Shown: piece after piece, positions 8,377 through 16,718 of the stretch | Layout of the letters: each line of letters opens with the position of its first letter | How positions within the stretch are numbered: the first letter of the stretch is position 1 | NCBI RefSeq assembly: GCF_000702545.1 | Contig: NZ_JNIO01000008.1 | Location: forward strand, 434,001 to 498,000 | From: Selenomonas sp. AB3002 | Lineage (GTDB): Bacteria; Bacillota; Negativicutes; Selenomonadales; Selenomonadaceae | Reading direction: 5' to 3' | Length of the DNA: 64,000 bases | Notes under the pieces: model-generated | The model's database searches: none | The model's input: only the letters and a program-made list of their open reading frames with translations | What the model was told of the DNA's origin: nothing | Program-made: the position numbers and the translations under genes

Positions 8377-8859
8377 ATGAGCCGGGATGAAGTAAAGCGC
8401 TTGCAGGACATCGTCCGCAAGCTCCAATCAGATGAGGGGTGCCCATGGGATAAGGTTCAGACCCATGAAAGCATAAAGGCCGGTTGTATCGAGGAAGCCT
8501 GTGAAGTGTTGGCAGGTATCAATATCCTTGCGGAAACAGGGAAGGCAGAAAACCTGAAGGAAGAGCTGGGGGATCTGTTGCTCCAAGTGATTTTCCATGC
8601 CAATCTGGCCGAAAAAGAAGGGCTGTTTGATTTGCAAGATGTGGCTCGCGCTGTCAATGAAAAGATGATCAGGCGGCACCCGCATGTTTTCCATGAACCA
8701 ATAGTGGATAAGGATGGTCAGCCTGTTACCGATTGGACTGAAATCAAGAGGATGGAAAAGGCGGGGCGTGAATGGGAGGAGGAATATCTCCCTGCAGCAC
8801 TGGAAGAAGGTCGAGCACTTATTGAACAGGCTGCGAAGCGCAAGGGGCTGTCTGTTTAG
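8377..8859 (+). CDS. mazG: MazG-family nucleotide pyrophosphohydrolase (copy 1)
   Basis: Hydrolyses nucleoside triphosphates to monophosphates and pyrophosphate; MazG proteins clean up non-standard or excess NTPs. The 160-residue protein shows GCPWDKVQTHES, the metal-binding EEACEV and EELGDLLLQV helices, and RRHPHVFHE, all typical of the MazG fold. It holds a single MazG domain, shorter than the two-domain E. coli protein. ATG at 8377 is chosen because AGAGGAGA lies 8 bases upstream; a TTG at 8335 inside the previous gene is unlikely. A close paralog is at 60,369. Confidence 0.9.
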   Translation: MSRDEVKRLQDIVRKLQSDEGCPWDKVQTHESIKAGCIEEACEVLAGINILAETGKAENLKEELGDLLLQVIFHANLAEKEGLFDLQDVARAVNEKMIRRHPHVFHEPIVDKDGQPVTDWTEIKRMEKAGREWEEEYLPAALEEGRALIEQAAKRKGLSV

Positions 8860-8943
8860 AAAAAAATTAAAGGAGCAGGAAGGTAAGCAGGCAAATCTTT
8901 TTCATAGTAGATTCTCCCTGTCAATTGTGGTAAAGAAAGTATA

Positions 8944-9552
8944 TTATGTCTTGGTATGGGCGAGGATGAAGTTAAGCACGAAATCAAAATCTTCTTTTTC
9001 CGCATAAACCTGATTCTTGTTAAGCAGCTCATTGACCTTGATGAGATCACTGCCAGGGCAGGACTCCACGCTCCTGACATCGGCAAAGGCAGTGTACATA
9101 CTGGTGCGGGCACCAGCCAGCATACCTGTACCTACTGCACCGGGGCGTCCAGCCATGGCTCCCACCAGCCTGGTCAAAATACTGATGGCTTCAACCTTCT
9201 TGATCTGGGACTCCATCTGGATGTGATGGACGCCCCTGTCATCCATTTCAAAGAGCACGCAGTACTTGCCGCCCATCATCAGGGCGTAAAGCAGGTATCC
9301 AATCAGGCACAGCAGGCCAAAGCCCAGGGCTAAGAGCAGGAATACACTTGTGATATCCATGAGCGTGTCCAGGGATAGATTATCGTCAATTATTTCCAGC
9401 ATTACCATGAAAAGCCATATGCCCAGCAGGACAAAACCAAAAATCTTCCAAATCAGGAAGAGGATGGTAGGATTCTTGTATAGGTTCAGCTCGTAGACCC
9501 AACGGTAGACCCCGTCCGAATCAAAGGTAATGTTTTTTGTTACATTGTTCAT
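8944..9552 (-). CDS. Hypothetical membrane protein
   Basis: A 202-residue protein with two strong hydrophobic segments (about 30-55 and 66-92), followed by a soluble C-terminal domain of about 110 residues (MDDRGVHHIQMESQIKKVEA...). It resembles bacterial proteins with two N-terminal helices and a cytoplasmic PH-like or DUF-type domain, but no family is recognised with confidence. ATG at 9552 is preferred over GTG at 9564, since the GTG overlaps the GGAGGA site. It runs opposite to its neighbours and stands alone. Confidence 0.75.
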   Translation of the reverse strand: MNNVTKNITFDSDGVYRWVYELNLYKNPTILFLIWKIFGFVLLGIWLFMVMLEIIDDNLSLDTLMDITSVFLLLALGFGLLCLIGYLLYALMMGGKYCVLFEMDDRGVHHIQMESQIKKVEAISILTRLVGAMAGRPGAVGTGMLAGARTSMYTAFADVRSVESCPGSDLIKVNELLNKNQVYAEKEDFDFVLNFILAHTKT

Positions 9553-9748
9553 ACCACTATTCACTCCTCCGTGGCTTTTTTACGATGGTTTCTTTGTTTC
9601 ATTTTTCAAGGACTTCGGCAGAGTGAGAGGATTATCCTGCTATTCATGGATTGATTTCTTGACAATGGAATGATGAAATGATACCATAAGAATAATTGGA
9701 ATTGTTTGACAAGTATTGGCTTGTCATATCGAGAGGGGGGATTGCAAT

Positions 9749-10243
9749 ATGCTTTCAGTGAAAGATATTCTGAGGAAAACTGCTCTGGTTATGTCTGCGG
9801 CGATATTGATGACTTCTTCTGCAAGCGCCATGGAAATTATAGATAACCAGGAAGGAAATCTGCATGTTGTGGGATGTGAAGAGTGGATAAGTTTGCGTTC
9901 TGTGCCGTCAATGATGGAAGGAGAGGTGCTGGCACAGATTCCCCTGGGACAATTAGTGCGCCACATAGATGACTATGATAACCCGGAATTCGCGCATGTG
10001 AGCTATAAGGGGATTGAAGGATATGCTTTATGGATGTATCTTTCGCATCGTGCCACAATATATAAAGTTGCACGGTGTGAAGAATGGATCAGTCTAAGAG
10101 CTGCTCCTTCTACAGACAGCGATACAATAGCGCGCATACCGCTTGGAGCATATGTTATATTTGTCAAAAACTCGACCAACGATTTTTGGTACGTCAATTA
10201 TAGGGGTAATTTAGGATATGTTCTCAATAAATATTTGGATTGA
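9749..10243 (+). CDS. Exported protein with two bacterial SH3 repeats
   Basis: A 164-residue secreted protein. A signal peptide (residues 1 to about 27, ending SASA-ME) is followed by two SH3-like repeats. Each starts with C-EEWISLR and a proline-containing PS segment, then IPLG, and ends with a G-Y-(A/V)L motif. Such SH3 domains commonly bind peptidoglycan or its peptides in the cell envelope. No enzymatic domain is attached. GAGAGGGGGG lies 8 bases before ATG 9749. It stands alone, with a weak hairpin downstream. Confidence 0.85.
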   Translation: MLSVKDILRKTALVMSAAILMTSSASAMEIIDNQEGNLHVVGCEEWISLRSVPSMMEGEVLAQIPLGQLVRHIDDYDNPEFAHVSYKGIEGYALWMYLSHRATIYKVARCEEWISLRAAPSTDSDTIARIPLGAYVIFVKNSTNDFWYVNYRGNLGYVLNKYLD

Positions 10244-10285
10244 CTAAATTGCCAATGAAACTGAGACCCATTATATCCTGAATCG

Positions 10286-10312
10286 GCTCCCGCTGAAGAA
10301 GCGGGGGCCTTT
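10286..10312 (+). terminator. Terminator-like hairpin
   Basis: GCTCCCGCT pairs with AGCGGGGGC around a GAAGA loop, followed by a short CTTTG. The T run is poor, so termination is only likely. Confidence 0.5.
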
Positions 10313-10373
10313 GTGGTTTAGTTATTAAACGAAATATCTATCAGAGGTCAGTTTCCCGCAAGCGATGAGTTTG

Positions 10374-10640
10374 TCAAATCAGCTGATAAATCAGCTTCCC
10401 TATTAGGATGGCAGTCACCCCGATAAAAAGTGGCTTTACATAGCCTACTCCCTTGGTTAGCGCCATGCGGGCGCCACAGTAGGCACCGAGAATCATAGCA
10501 GCACCCATGGGGAGGGCGTATGCATAGTCAATCTGCCCTAGAAAAGCGAAGAACAATGCTGCCGAGAGATTGCTGGCAAAATTCAGAGTGCGGGCGTTGC
10601 CTGTTGCTCGCAGGAAGTATTGAGCGGAATGGCCAGGTTG
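10374..10640 (-). pseudogene. C-terminal fragment of a TauE/SafE (TSUP) permease
   Basis: About 80 residues at the end of this minus-strand frame (RATGNARTLNFASNLSAAL, then ALPMGAAMILGAYCGARMAL) match the last three helices of TSUP-family sulfite/organosulfur exporters. The first two thirds of the gene are absent. The frame upstream of about 10,640 reads into unrelated sequence with odd composition, so this is a relic. A 23-base sequence shared with 12,522-12,544 lies just beyond the broken end. Confidence 0.75.
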
Positions 10641-10661
10641 GCGGTCATAAGGCGTAGGAGG

Positions 10662-10684
10662 CAGGAGGTTAATAATTAACATCC
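10662..10684 (+). repeat. 23-bp direct repeat, left copy
   Basis: The 23 bases here (beginning CAGGAGGTTAATAATTAAC) are identical to 12,522-12,544. The core TTAATAATTAA is nearly palindromic. The copies flank a segment of about 1.86 kb holding two genes. Confidence 0.7.
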
Positions 10685-10818
10685 CCATGGAGGTGTTTGC
10701 CTTGTTGGGAGAGAATAGATACGTTAATTTAGCATGATGAGGGGATGTCATTGACATAATGAGGCCAGTTTACAATTTCAAAGCGGCAGAAAAGTAGCAT
10801 GAGTGAGGAGGAATAGTC

Positions 10819-11358
10819 ATGAAAAGGTGTATGAGGATTGCATGGTTTACACTGATCCTGTTGCTTGCCATGGTGGCAACGGCACTGGCCAATTATCCCG
10901 GTACGCTGGATAGCGGGAATCTGGTGCTGGTGGATGGCGGCATGGGTGTGGGTTATTATGCAGACAGGTCATCGGTGCAGGTGGAGCAGTATGCGCCGCC
11001 AAGGTATCAGCTGTCTATCAATGTTGTGGGAGTGACGTTTTCTGATGAGTATTGGCGAAGCCACGAAACCTATATTGGTGGGCCATATACCATGGGAGAT
11101 ATAATCACGCTTAAGTTTCGCTACAATTGGGACAGGAAGGTCATTTCTTACCAACGGGGAGAGACCTGGCTGGATTGGGATGTCAACCGTGACTACTGCC
11201 ATGCAGAAGGTGATCCCATGATTCCCTACGCTGCAGAGGTGGCCTTTGTAAGTGCATACAATATGAGATTCTTTGATGACCAGCTGGGGTACAGCCCGGT
11301 GCTGAAGAAGCCTCAGCGGGTCATTGACGAACAGCTGTATCTCAGATTGGGGATTTGA
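10819..11358 (+). CDS. Exported hypothetical protein
   Basis: A 179-residue protein with a clear signal peptide (hydrophobic WFTLILLLAMVATALA, cleavage before NYPG). The mature part is rich in Tyr, Trp and Gly, with no cysteine pattern that names it. It resembles uncharacterised exported proteins that are frequent in Selenomonas-type bacteria; that comparison is from general familiarity only. GAGGAGGAAT lies 6 bases before the ATG. The HD-GYP gene starts about 100 bases downstream. Confidence 0.7.
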   Translation: MKRCMRIAWFTLILLLAMVATALANYPGTLDSGNLVLVDGGMGVGYYADRSSVQVEQYAPPRYQLSINVVGVTFSDEYWRSHETYIGGPYTMGDIITLKFRYNWDRKVISYQRGETWLDWDVNRDYCHAEGDPMIPYAAEVAFVSAYNMRFFDDQLGYSPVLKKPQRVIDEQLYLRLGI

Positions 11359-11465
11359 ATTTAGGAGAGGAGGCAGCTCAGGCAACTGACAGTGTATTTG
11401 GATATGCTGCTTGCTCCCGCAGATGGAATGATGCATTGAGGTATGCATGAGAGGAACTGAGGCTT

Positions 11466-12539
11466 ATGGAATTTAAGCAGGCAACGCTATATGGGGAGAA
11501 AAAGCCTCATATCTTGGTTATTGATGACGATGAGGTAATCCGGGGACTTATCAAGAATAATTTAAATGATCTTGCTCATGTGGATACGGTTATTTCCGGT
11601 GAAGATGGTTTGTCATACCTGAAGTCTGGTAGGGAGACAGCACTGATACTGCTGGATTACCTTATGCATGGAATGACAGGGTTGGAATTCCTGAAGCATA
11701 TGAAGAGCATGACCGCTTTAGAAGATATTCCTGTTCTCATGCTTACAGGTGAAGAGGATGGCAGTCTGGAATTGCAGGCATTGGAGGCAGGGGCTGTTGA
11801 TTTTATTCACAAGCCTGTAGCGGTTGCTGTGATGCGGCAGAGAGTACTGAATATCCTAAACTATACATACTTGCAGCATAGCCTTCAAGATGAAGTGGAG
11901 AGACAGACTAAGCTGGCAGATAAGCGCAAGGAAGAAGCGGAACAGCTTTTTGAAGAAATGATCATGGCTCTGGCGCAAGCCATTGATGCCAAGGATCACT
12001 ATACCCATGGTCATTCCCAGAGGGTGGCAGAGTATTCAGCTCAACTGTCTTATTTGCTTGGGGACGACCCTAAACAGGTACGGCAAATCTATTACATGGG
12101 TCTGCTCCATGATATCGGGAAAATTGGCATCCCAGTGGAAATCATCAACAAGCCGGGAAATCTTACGGATGAGGAGTATGCAATCATCAAGTCTCATTCT
12201 GTAATTGGCGCGGAGGTGTTGAAGCCCATCAGGATAAGCCCGGAACTTATGATAGGGGCGCGGCATCATCATGAAAGGTTTGATGGCCATGGCTATCCAG
12301 ATAAGCTGTCAGGTAACGACATCCCACGTGCGGCCAGGATTATTGCTGTTGTTGATGCTTATGATGCCATGACATCGAACCGCAGCTATAGAAAGGGGCT
12401 TACCACGGAAAAGGTGTACAATGAGATAGCCAGAAACAGCGGAAGCCAGTTTGACCCTGAGTTTGCGGGAATTATGTTAGAATATCTGAGAAAAGAGAAA
12501 GACAGTATCAAAGAATCAGTTCAGGAGGTTAATAATTAA
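11466..12539 (+). CDS. HD-GYP response regulator (cyclic-di-GMP phosphodiesterase)
   Basis: Two-domain signalling protein of 357 residues. The N-terminal receiver domain (about 14-135) has the DDDE acidic patch, the phosphorylated Asp in LILLDYLM, and the conserved Lys in FIHKP. A coiled linker follows. The C-terminal HD-GYP domain (about 160-345) has HDIGKIG and HHERFDGHGYP, the signature of cyclic-di-GMP hydrolases. No sensor kinase is adjacent, so it is an orphan here. The stop codon overlaps the right copy of a 23-bp direct repeat. Confidence 0.9.
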   Translation: MEFKQATLYGEKKPHILVIDDDEVIRGLIKNNLNDLAHVDTVISGEDGLSYLKSGRETALILLDYLMHGMTGLEFLKHMKSMTALEDIPVLMLTGEEDGSLELQALEAGAVDFIHKPVAVAVMRQRVLNILNYTYLQHSLQDEVERQTKLADKRKEEAEQLFEEMIMALAQAIDAKDHYTHGHSQRVAEYSAQLSYLLGDDPKQVRQIYYMGLLHDIGKIGIPVEIINKPGNLTDEEYAIIKSHSVIGAEVLKPIRISPELMIGARHHHERFDGHGYPDKLSGNDIPRAARIIAVVDAYDAMTSNRSYRKGLTTEKVYNEIARNSGSQFDPEFAGIMLEYLRKEKDSIKESVQEVNN

Positions 12540-12544
12540 CATCC
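12522..12544 (+). repeat. 23-bp direct repeat, right copy
   Basis: Identical to 10,662-10,684. It includes the last codons and stop of the HD-GYP gene and marks the boundary with the rearranged region that follows. Confidence 0.7.
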
Positions 12545-12556
12545 TGAATGGCAAAT

Positions 12557-12584
12557 TGGGGGGGCTGCTCGGAGCAGTTCCCCT
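12557..12584. terminator. Possible terminator hairpin
   Basis: A GGGG...CTGCTC arm pairs with GGAGCAG...CCCC, followed by an A/T-rich stretch rather than a clean T run. It may end the HD-GYP transcript. Confidence 0.4.
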
Positions 12585-12642
12585 ATTATATTATCAGCAA
12601 ATTGGCTTGGGAAAATGTATATCTTTCCATGGTGTGGCTCCT

Positions 12643-12757
12643 TTTTCCCTTTGTTGATGATAAGATCATCAAGTACTTCATCTGGGAGATTATAGGCTGA
12701 GAAATCAATCCAGATGAGATAAGTTCCCTCTGGCTCTATAAGGCGGGCTTTTGGCAA
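12643..12757 (-). pseudogene. Fragment of a patB C-S lyase gene
   Basis: About 38 residues (PKARLIEPEGTYLIWIDF, then SAYNLPDEVLDDLIINKG) match residues near 313-350 of the intact PatB protein encoded at 36,113-37,285. At one end the match stops at a junction near 12,643 with a short esterase-start relic (CCATGGTGTGGCTCC, near 12,631). At the other it is joined near 12,760 to part of an M20 peptidase gene. All genes that lie between these two in the intact locus are missing. Confidence 0.9.
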
Positions 12758-12764
12758 GTTGTTG

Positions 12765-13551
12765 TTATGAGTTGCCTGTTTTCCGGGGTCAGGCTGCGGA
12801 CTGTTCCCTCAAGTTCGGCTGTTTCCGGCAGTACATTCCAGGTATTGCCAGCCGTGATTCTGGTGATGCTGACAAGATTTGCAGCAAAGGGGTCAGAGTT
12901 GCGACTTACGATGATCTGCAAAGCACTGATGAAGTGAGCAGCCAGAGGGATGACATCTACTCCCCGGTCAGGGTGGGCTGCATGAGTGCCTGTGCCTTGG
13001 AAACGAAGGACGAATCTGTCTACTGCTGCCATTACAGGCCCGGAGCTCAATCCCAGGGTTCCTACTGGGAAAAGGGGAGAGGTGTGTATTCCGAAGATGG
13101 CTTGAACCTCATCAAGGATGCCTGTCTCCAGCACCTGCTGTGCTCCGCCGGGGGCTTCCTCAGCAGGCTGGAAAATGATACGTGCCTTGCCGGGAAGTGC
13201 TGATTCTTTTTCCTTCAGGAGCAAAGCTGCTCCCAGTACCGCAGCAGTGTGAAAGTCATGTCCGCAGGCGTGCATCCTGTCTTCAATCTTTGAAACATAA
13301 GGAAGGCCTGTTTCTTCTGTGATGGGCAGTGCATCTATGTCTGCTCTAAGAGCAACCAGTGGCCCGTCCTGACTGCCGATTTCAGCAGCTGCACCTGTAG
13401 GCAGGGGCAGTTCCAGGAGCTTGATTTTGTTACGGCTCAACAGCTCTTTAAGCTTGGTTGTTGTCTCATGTTCTTCATAGGAAAGCTCCGGGTGTGCGTG
13501 AAGCCAGGCAAAAACCTCTTCTATGTAACTTTTTGCGGTTGTTTCGTCCAT
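12765..13551 (-). pseudogene. Truncated M20 peptidase gene
   Basis: The first 260 or so codons are almost identical to the intact M20-family gene at 40,981-42,120, starting MDETTAKSYIEEV and including HACGHDFHTAA. The frame breaks off after LTPENRQLI and the last 115 or so residues are lost. The downstream sequence is the patB fragment. The protein would lack the C-terminal part of the catalytic domain, so it is taken as inactive. Confidence 0.9.
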
Positions 13552-13607
13552 GTGCTCACCTCGTTTTGTTAAGTGTTTCTTTGCTTGCAACTTTGGAAAA
13601 AAAGAAT

Positions 13608-13649
13608 GTATGCCTATACATAAATTTATTAACCTAGTGTGTCAATAGG
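13608..13649 (-). promoter_or_regulatory. Orphan promoter and CCTA-N9-TAGG operator of the broken copy
   Basis: CCTA-GTGTGTCAA-TAGG at 13,633-13,649 matches the site in front of the intact M20 operon. On the minus strand it overlaps a TTGACA -35 box, with a decayed -10 (TATGTA). The adjacent Rrf2 gene present at the intact locus has been deleted here. Confidence 0.65.
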
Positions 13650-13728
13650 AAAATAAAGCTTGATAAGAAAGTTGGATTAACCGGGGCTTTTGCTTTCTCT
13701 GCAGATGATAGCTGAGGGAATTCTGCCT

Positions 13729-13758
13729 TCGACAAAACTTGAACAATGGCGTTATAAT
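13729..13758 (+). promoter_or_regulatory. Promoter before the YbaK gene
   Basis: TCGACA at 13,729-13,734 and TATAAT at 13,753-13,758, 18 bases apart. The whole 110-base region from 13,672 is nearly the same as 42,728-42,840, which drives a different gene (the EFR1-type copy), so the promoter segment itself is duplicated. Confidence 0.65.
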
Positions 13759-13831
13759 GGACGTATGAAATTCTAAGGGAGATAGGGATGTGAAGGTGGC
13801 AGATCTTTTGCCAAAGGGAGGCAGGGCATAA

Positions 13832-14293
13832 ATGTCTATAGATTTGGTCAGAGAATTTTTTCGTTCTGAGGGAATGGAAGAGGCAATTTTGGAGTTTGAT
13901 GAATCCAGTGCAACGGTAGAGTTGGCTGCACATGCGGTTGGGTGTGAACCTGCCCGCATTGCCAAGACGCTGTCCTTTGATTTGGCTGGGAAAACCATTG
14001 TGGTGGTGACGGCAGGAGATATGCGTATTGCCGGGAGCAAATTCAAAGCAGAATTTCACGGCAAGCCCAAGATGCTGCCAGCCGCTGAGGTGGAAGACCG
14101 TACAGGCCATGCGGTGGGAGGAGTATGTCCCTTTGCCTTGAAGGATGGGGTGACGGTGTATTTGGATGTCTCCATGAAGCGTTTTGGCACAGTATTTCCT
14201 GCCTGTGGCAGCAGCAACAGCGCAATTGAGCTATCGCCAGAGGAACTGGAGAGGCTATCCGGGGCTGCTGGCTGGGTGGATGTTTGCAAGTAA
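13832..14293 (+). CDS. YbaK/EbsC-family aminoacyl-tRNA deacylase
   Basis: A 153-residue free-standing editing domain that removes wrongly attached amino acids from tRNA (for example Cys or Ala from tRNA-Pro). The key lysine is in ARIAKTLSFDL (Lys45), with the VVTAGDMRI strand and GGVCPFAL glycine turn of the family. The length matches stand-alone YbaK proteins. Exact tRNA specificity cannot be read from sequence. AGGGAGGCAGGGC precedes the ATG. A small conserved gene follows 13 bases later. Confidence 0.9.
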   Translation: MSIDLVREFFRSEGMEEAILEFDESSATVELAAHAVGCEPARIAKTLSFDLAGKTIVVVTAGDMRIAGSKFKAEFHGKPKMLPAAEVEDRTGHAVGGVCPFALKDGVTVYLDVSMKRFGTVFPACGSSNSAIELSPEELERLSGAAGWVDVCK

Positions 14294-14306
14294 AGGATGA
14301 GGCAAT

Positions 14307-14531
14307 ATGATTTTTGAAGAGGAACTAAAGCGGGGCGTTATCTTTGCAGACAACGAATCCGAAGAATACGTATATATGCCAGCCAGTGAAATTGGCCTGG
14401 ATAATCCCTTGCTCGTTTATGAAAATGAAGGAAAATGCAGTGATGTTGATATGCACGAGGCGCTGAGACTGATAGGTGTGCGGGCACTGAGGCCAGGGAG
14501 ACATCCAAAGCTGGGGACGAGTTCGTGCTAA
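14307..14531 (+). CDS. Small acidic hypothetical protein
   Basis: A 74-residue soluble protein with EEYVYMPASEIG in the middle and HPKLGTSSC at the end. A damaged relative is found at 58,763-58,969 with EYVYMPGSEIG and HPVLGTSSC, so this is a small conserved family rather than a chance frame. The C-terminal cysteine is kept in both. No function is recognised. It lies 13 bases after the YbaK gene and 27 before the DUF1848 gene, probably in one transcript. Confidence 0.75.
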   Translation: MIFEEELKRGVIFADNESEEYVYMPASEIGLDNPLLVYENEGKCSDVDMHEALRLIGVRALRPGRHPKLGTSSC

Positions 14532-14558
14532 GGTGAAGAAGGAAGAGGCTTTTGTACC

Positions 14559-15455
14559 ATGATTATTAGTGCAAGCCGCCGGACGGACATACCTGCAATC
14601 TATTTCGACTGGTTTTGCCGGAGGCTGAGAGAAGGCCATGTAGATGTAGTGAATCAGTTTAACCGCAAGCAGGTGAGCCGCATATCTCTGCGGCCTGAGG
14701 CAGTAGACTGCATTGTGTTCTGGACGAAGGATCCGTCACCTATGCTGGAGTGTCTGGATGAGCTGTATGGTTACTCTTACTATGTGCAGGTATCTATTAC
14801 TCCTTACGACAGGGACATAGAAACAAATCTGCGTCCCAAAGATGACATAATCAGGACAGTGCAAGAGCTGTCAAAACAAATTGGCCCGGAGCGAGTGGTA
14901 TGGCGGTATGATCCCATACTGTTGAATGACAGATATACCATCGATGGCCATTTGATGTGGTTCGAAAAGTCGCTTGAGGCATTGGCTCCCTATGTGAATA
15001 GATGTGTCATCAGTTTCATAGATATGTATGCCAAAGCAAAGAAGAATACAGTTGGGCTGAACCTACGGGAACTGGCTGAGACGGAAATGCGTGAGATTGC
15101 TTCGGGGCTGGCGCATGTAGCCAGGGGGAGCGGCGTAGGACTGCAGACCTGCGCAGAAGCTGTTGATTTGGAACCTTATGGAATCAGGCATGGAGCCTGC
15201 GTGGATGGAGATCTGATTGAACGCATTACGGGCAAGCCCATCAAGGCGGGCAAGGCTAAGAGCCAGCGGCCGCTATGCAATTGTGTGGAGAGTTTTGATA
15301 TTGGGCAGTATGACACATGTATCCATGGTTGTAGGTACTGCTATGCCAATGCCAGTCCGGAGAAGGCACGATTGGGATTTGATGGACACGATCCCAAGGG
15401 CACTGTCATCACAGGCAGACTGCTGGGGGATGAGAAAATTACCGTTCATGAGTAA
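14559..15455 (+). CDS. DUF1848 protein, probable iron-sulfur enzyme
   Basis: A 298-residue member of the DUF1848 family. It starts with the family motif MIISASRRTDIPAIY. It has VDCIVFWTKDP and ends in a cysteine-rich region, LCNCVESFDIG and TCIHGCRYCYA. The CxxxCxYC layout resembles the cluster site of radical-SAM-like proteins, so a [4Fe-4S] cluster is likely. The reaction is not known. Third gene of a possible YbaK operon. Confidence 0.85.
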   Translation: MIISASRRTDIPAIYFDWFCRRLREGHVDVVNQFNRKQVSRISLRPEAVDCIVFWTKDPSPMLECLDELYGYSYYVQVSITPYDRDIETNLRPKDDIIRTVQELSKQIGPERVVWRYDPILLNDRYTIDGHLMWFEKSLEALAPYVNRCVISFIDMYAKAKKNTVGLNLRELAETEMREIASGLAHVARGSGVGLQTCAEAVDLEPYGIRHGACVDGDLIERITGKPIKAGKAKSQRPLCNCVESFDIGQYDTCIHGCRYCYANASPEKARLGFDGHDPKGTVITGRLLGDEKITVHE

Positions 15456-15554
15456 AGATATGGGGGATTGTTCGAAATCATTGACGGCAAGACCACGAAA
15501 ACTAAGAATATATTATGAGTGTTTCGGTAGATGATGGAAGGGGGGGATTTCTCC

Positions 15555-16199
15555 ATGTGGCAGCAGCAGGGAAGTGAAACGGGGATGAGCCTCGTTCCTT
15601 TGAAAATAGTGCTGGCGCTCCTGATTTTAGGGGTGGGAGTTTTGATGTACGGCTCCCATTGCCAATGGCGTCAGGCCGCAGAAAATGCCGCTATGGCGGG
15701 CGCAGAGCGGCTGGCGGCAGCAAAGTACGGCGATATGGTGGTCCACTTGGAACCGACACCGGAGTGGGGCGATGCTTTATCCGGCAGGATGGAAGCTGCT
15801 TTGGGAGAATCCGTGCATTTCCGGACGAACTTCCAGCGTGAGAAGAGGCAGCAACAGGCCAAAATTGCCGGGGAGGAAGTAGGAAAGTTCCATGCGTCCT
15901 CCGGGGAAAACATGGAACTTTCCTGGGAGGAAGTGCAGCAGGCAGAACGGGAAGCCTCCTTTTGCGCCGGGGAACTGTGCACTGGCATGCAGTCTGCATG
16001 GGCTGGCAGAAGGGCGTTCGTCACCCTCGGAGAAGAGGGGGAGAAGAGCCAGGCCGTGACCGATGAGATTGACTGCTATGCTTATGCCGTGAAGCTGGAG
16101 CGGGCACTCCCTTTGCCCGCATTTCTGGTCGAGAAGAGCTTGAAGCTGGAATACACCGCCCTTGCCACTGTTACGGTTCGTTATAACCTGTGGAAATAA
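15555..16199 (+). CDS. TadE/G-like single-pass membrane protein
   Basis: A 214-residue protein with one N-terminal hydrophobic helix (PLKIVLALLILGVGVLMYG), followed at once by QAAENAAMAGAERLAAAKYG. This is like the start of TadE/TadG pilus-assembly proteins and other class III pilin-like proteins. The remaining 160 residues are extracellular in that model and have two cysteines close together (CAGELC). ATG 15,555 is chosen because GGAAGGGGGG is 8 bases upstream. No other Tad genes are nearby. Base composition is more GC-rich than its neighbours. The Tad assignment is tentative. Confidence 0.6.
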   Translation: MWQQQGSETGMSLVPLKIVLALLILGVGVLMYGSHCQWRQAAENAAMAGAERLAAAKYGDMVVHLEPTPEWGDALSGRMEAALGESVHFRTNFQREKRQQQAKIAGEEVGKFHASSGENMELSWEEVQQAEREASFCAGELCTGMQSAWAGRRAFVTLGEEGEKSQAVTDEIDCYAYAVKLERALPLPAFLVEKSLKLEYTALATVTVRYNLWK

Positions 16200-16386
16200 A
16201 GAAGATGTGGAGTCAGAAAAAGTAGCTGTATCTGACTAAAAGCAGGGGGCATGTCTCCCTTGCACACCCGGCCACCCTGATGTTGCTGTATAATGAAACC
16301 TATGGCAGGTGAGGTTATGGAAAAAACGATATAACATAATCTGGATGGAGAAGATTATTGGGAGACACAACTGAGGAGAGAATTAC

Positions 16387-16668
16387 ATGGATTTTGATTA
16401 CCATAGAATCATTGGCTGGTATTTGCTCATAGTCAATGTATTGGCTGTGCTGGTCTTTGGTTGGGATAAGCTATGTGCCAAGAATGATAGGTGGCGGGTG
16501 CCGGAGCTGCGACTTATGCTGCTGGCCTTGCTGGGAGGGAGTCTGGGAGCATTATTGGCTATGAAGGTGTTCCGGCATAAGACCATGCATTTCAAGTTCA
16601 AGTATGGCATACCACTGATATTGGTTTTGCAGGTTGCCGGAATCGCTTATCTGCATTGGCCCCAGTAA
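16387..16668 (+). CDS. DUF1294 membrane protein
   Basis: A 93-residue protein of the DUF1294 family with three helices. The family pattern is visible: NVLAVLVFGWDKLCAKN, RVPELRLMLLALLGGSLGALLAM and the HKTMHFKFKYGIP loop. Members are small inner-membrane proteins of unknown role, sometimes fused to cold-shock domains; no fusion is seen here. GAGGAGAG precedes the ATG. Confidence 0.85.
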   Translation: MDFDYHRIIGWYLLIVNVLAVLVFGWDKLCAKNDRWRVPELRLMLLALLGGSLGALLAMKVFRHKTMHFKFKYGIPLILVLQVAGIAYLHWPQ

Positions 16669-16718
16669 AATCATAAAGATTTGCATATATCTCTCAGAGT
16701 AGAGGGAGGGGGACTTCC

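Noticed and set aside
12751-13203. Plus-strand frame opposite the M20 relic, also seen at 41,194
   Set aside because: It recurs only because the M20 sequence is duplicated; the composition is shadow-like.
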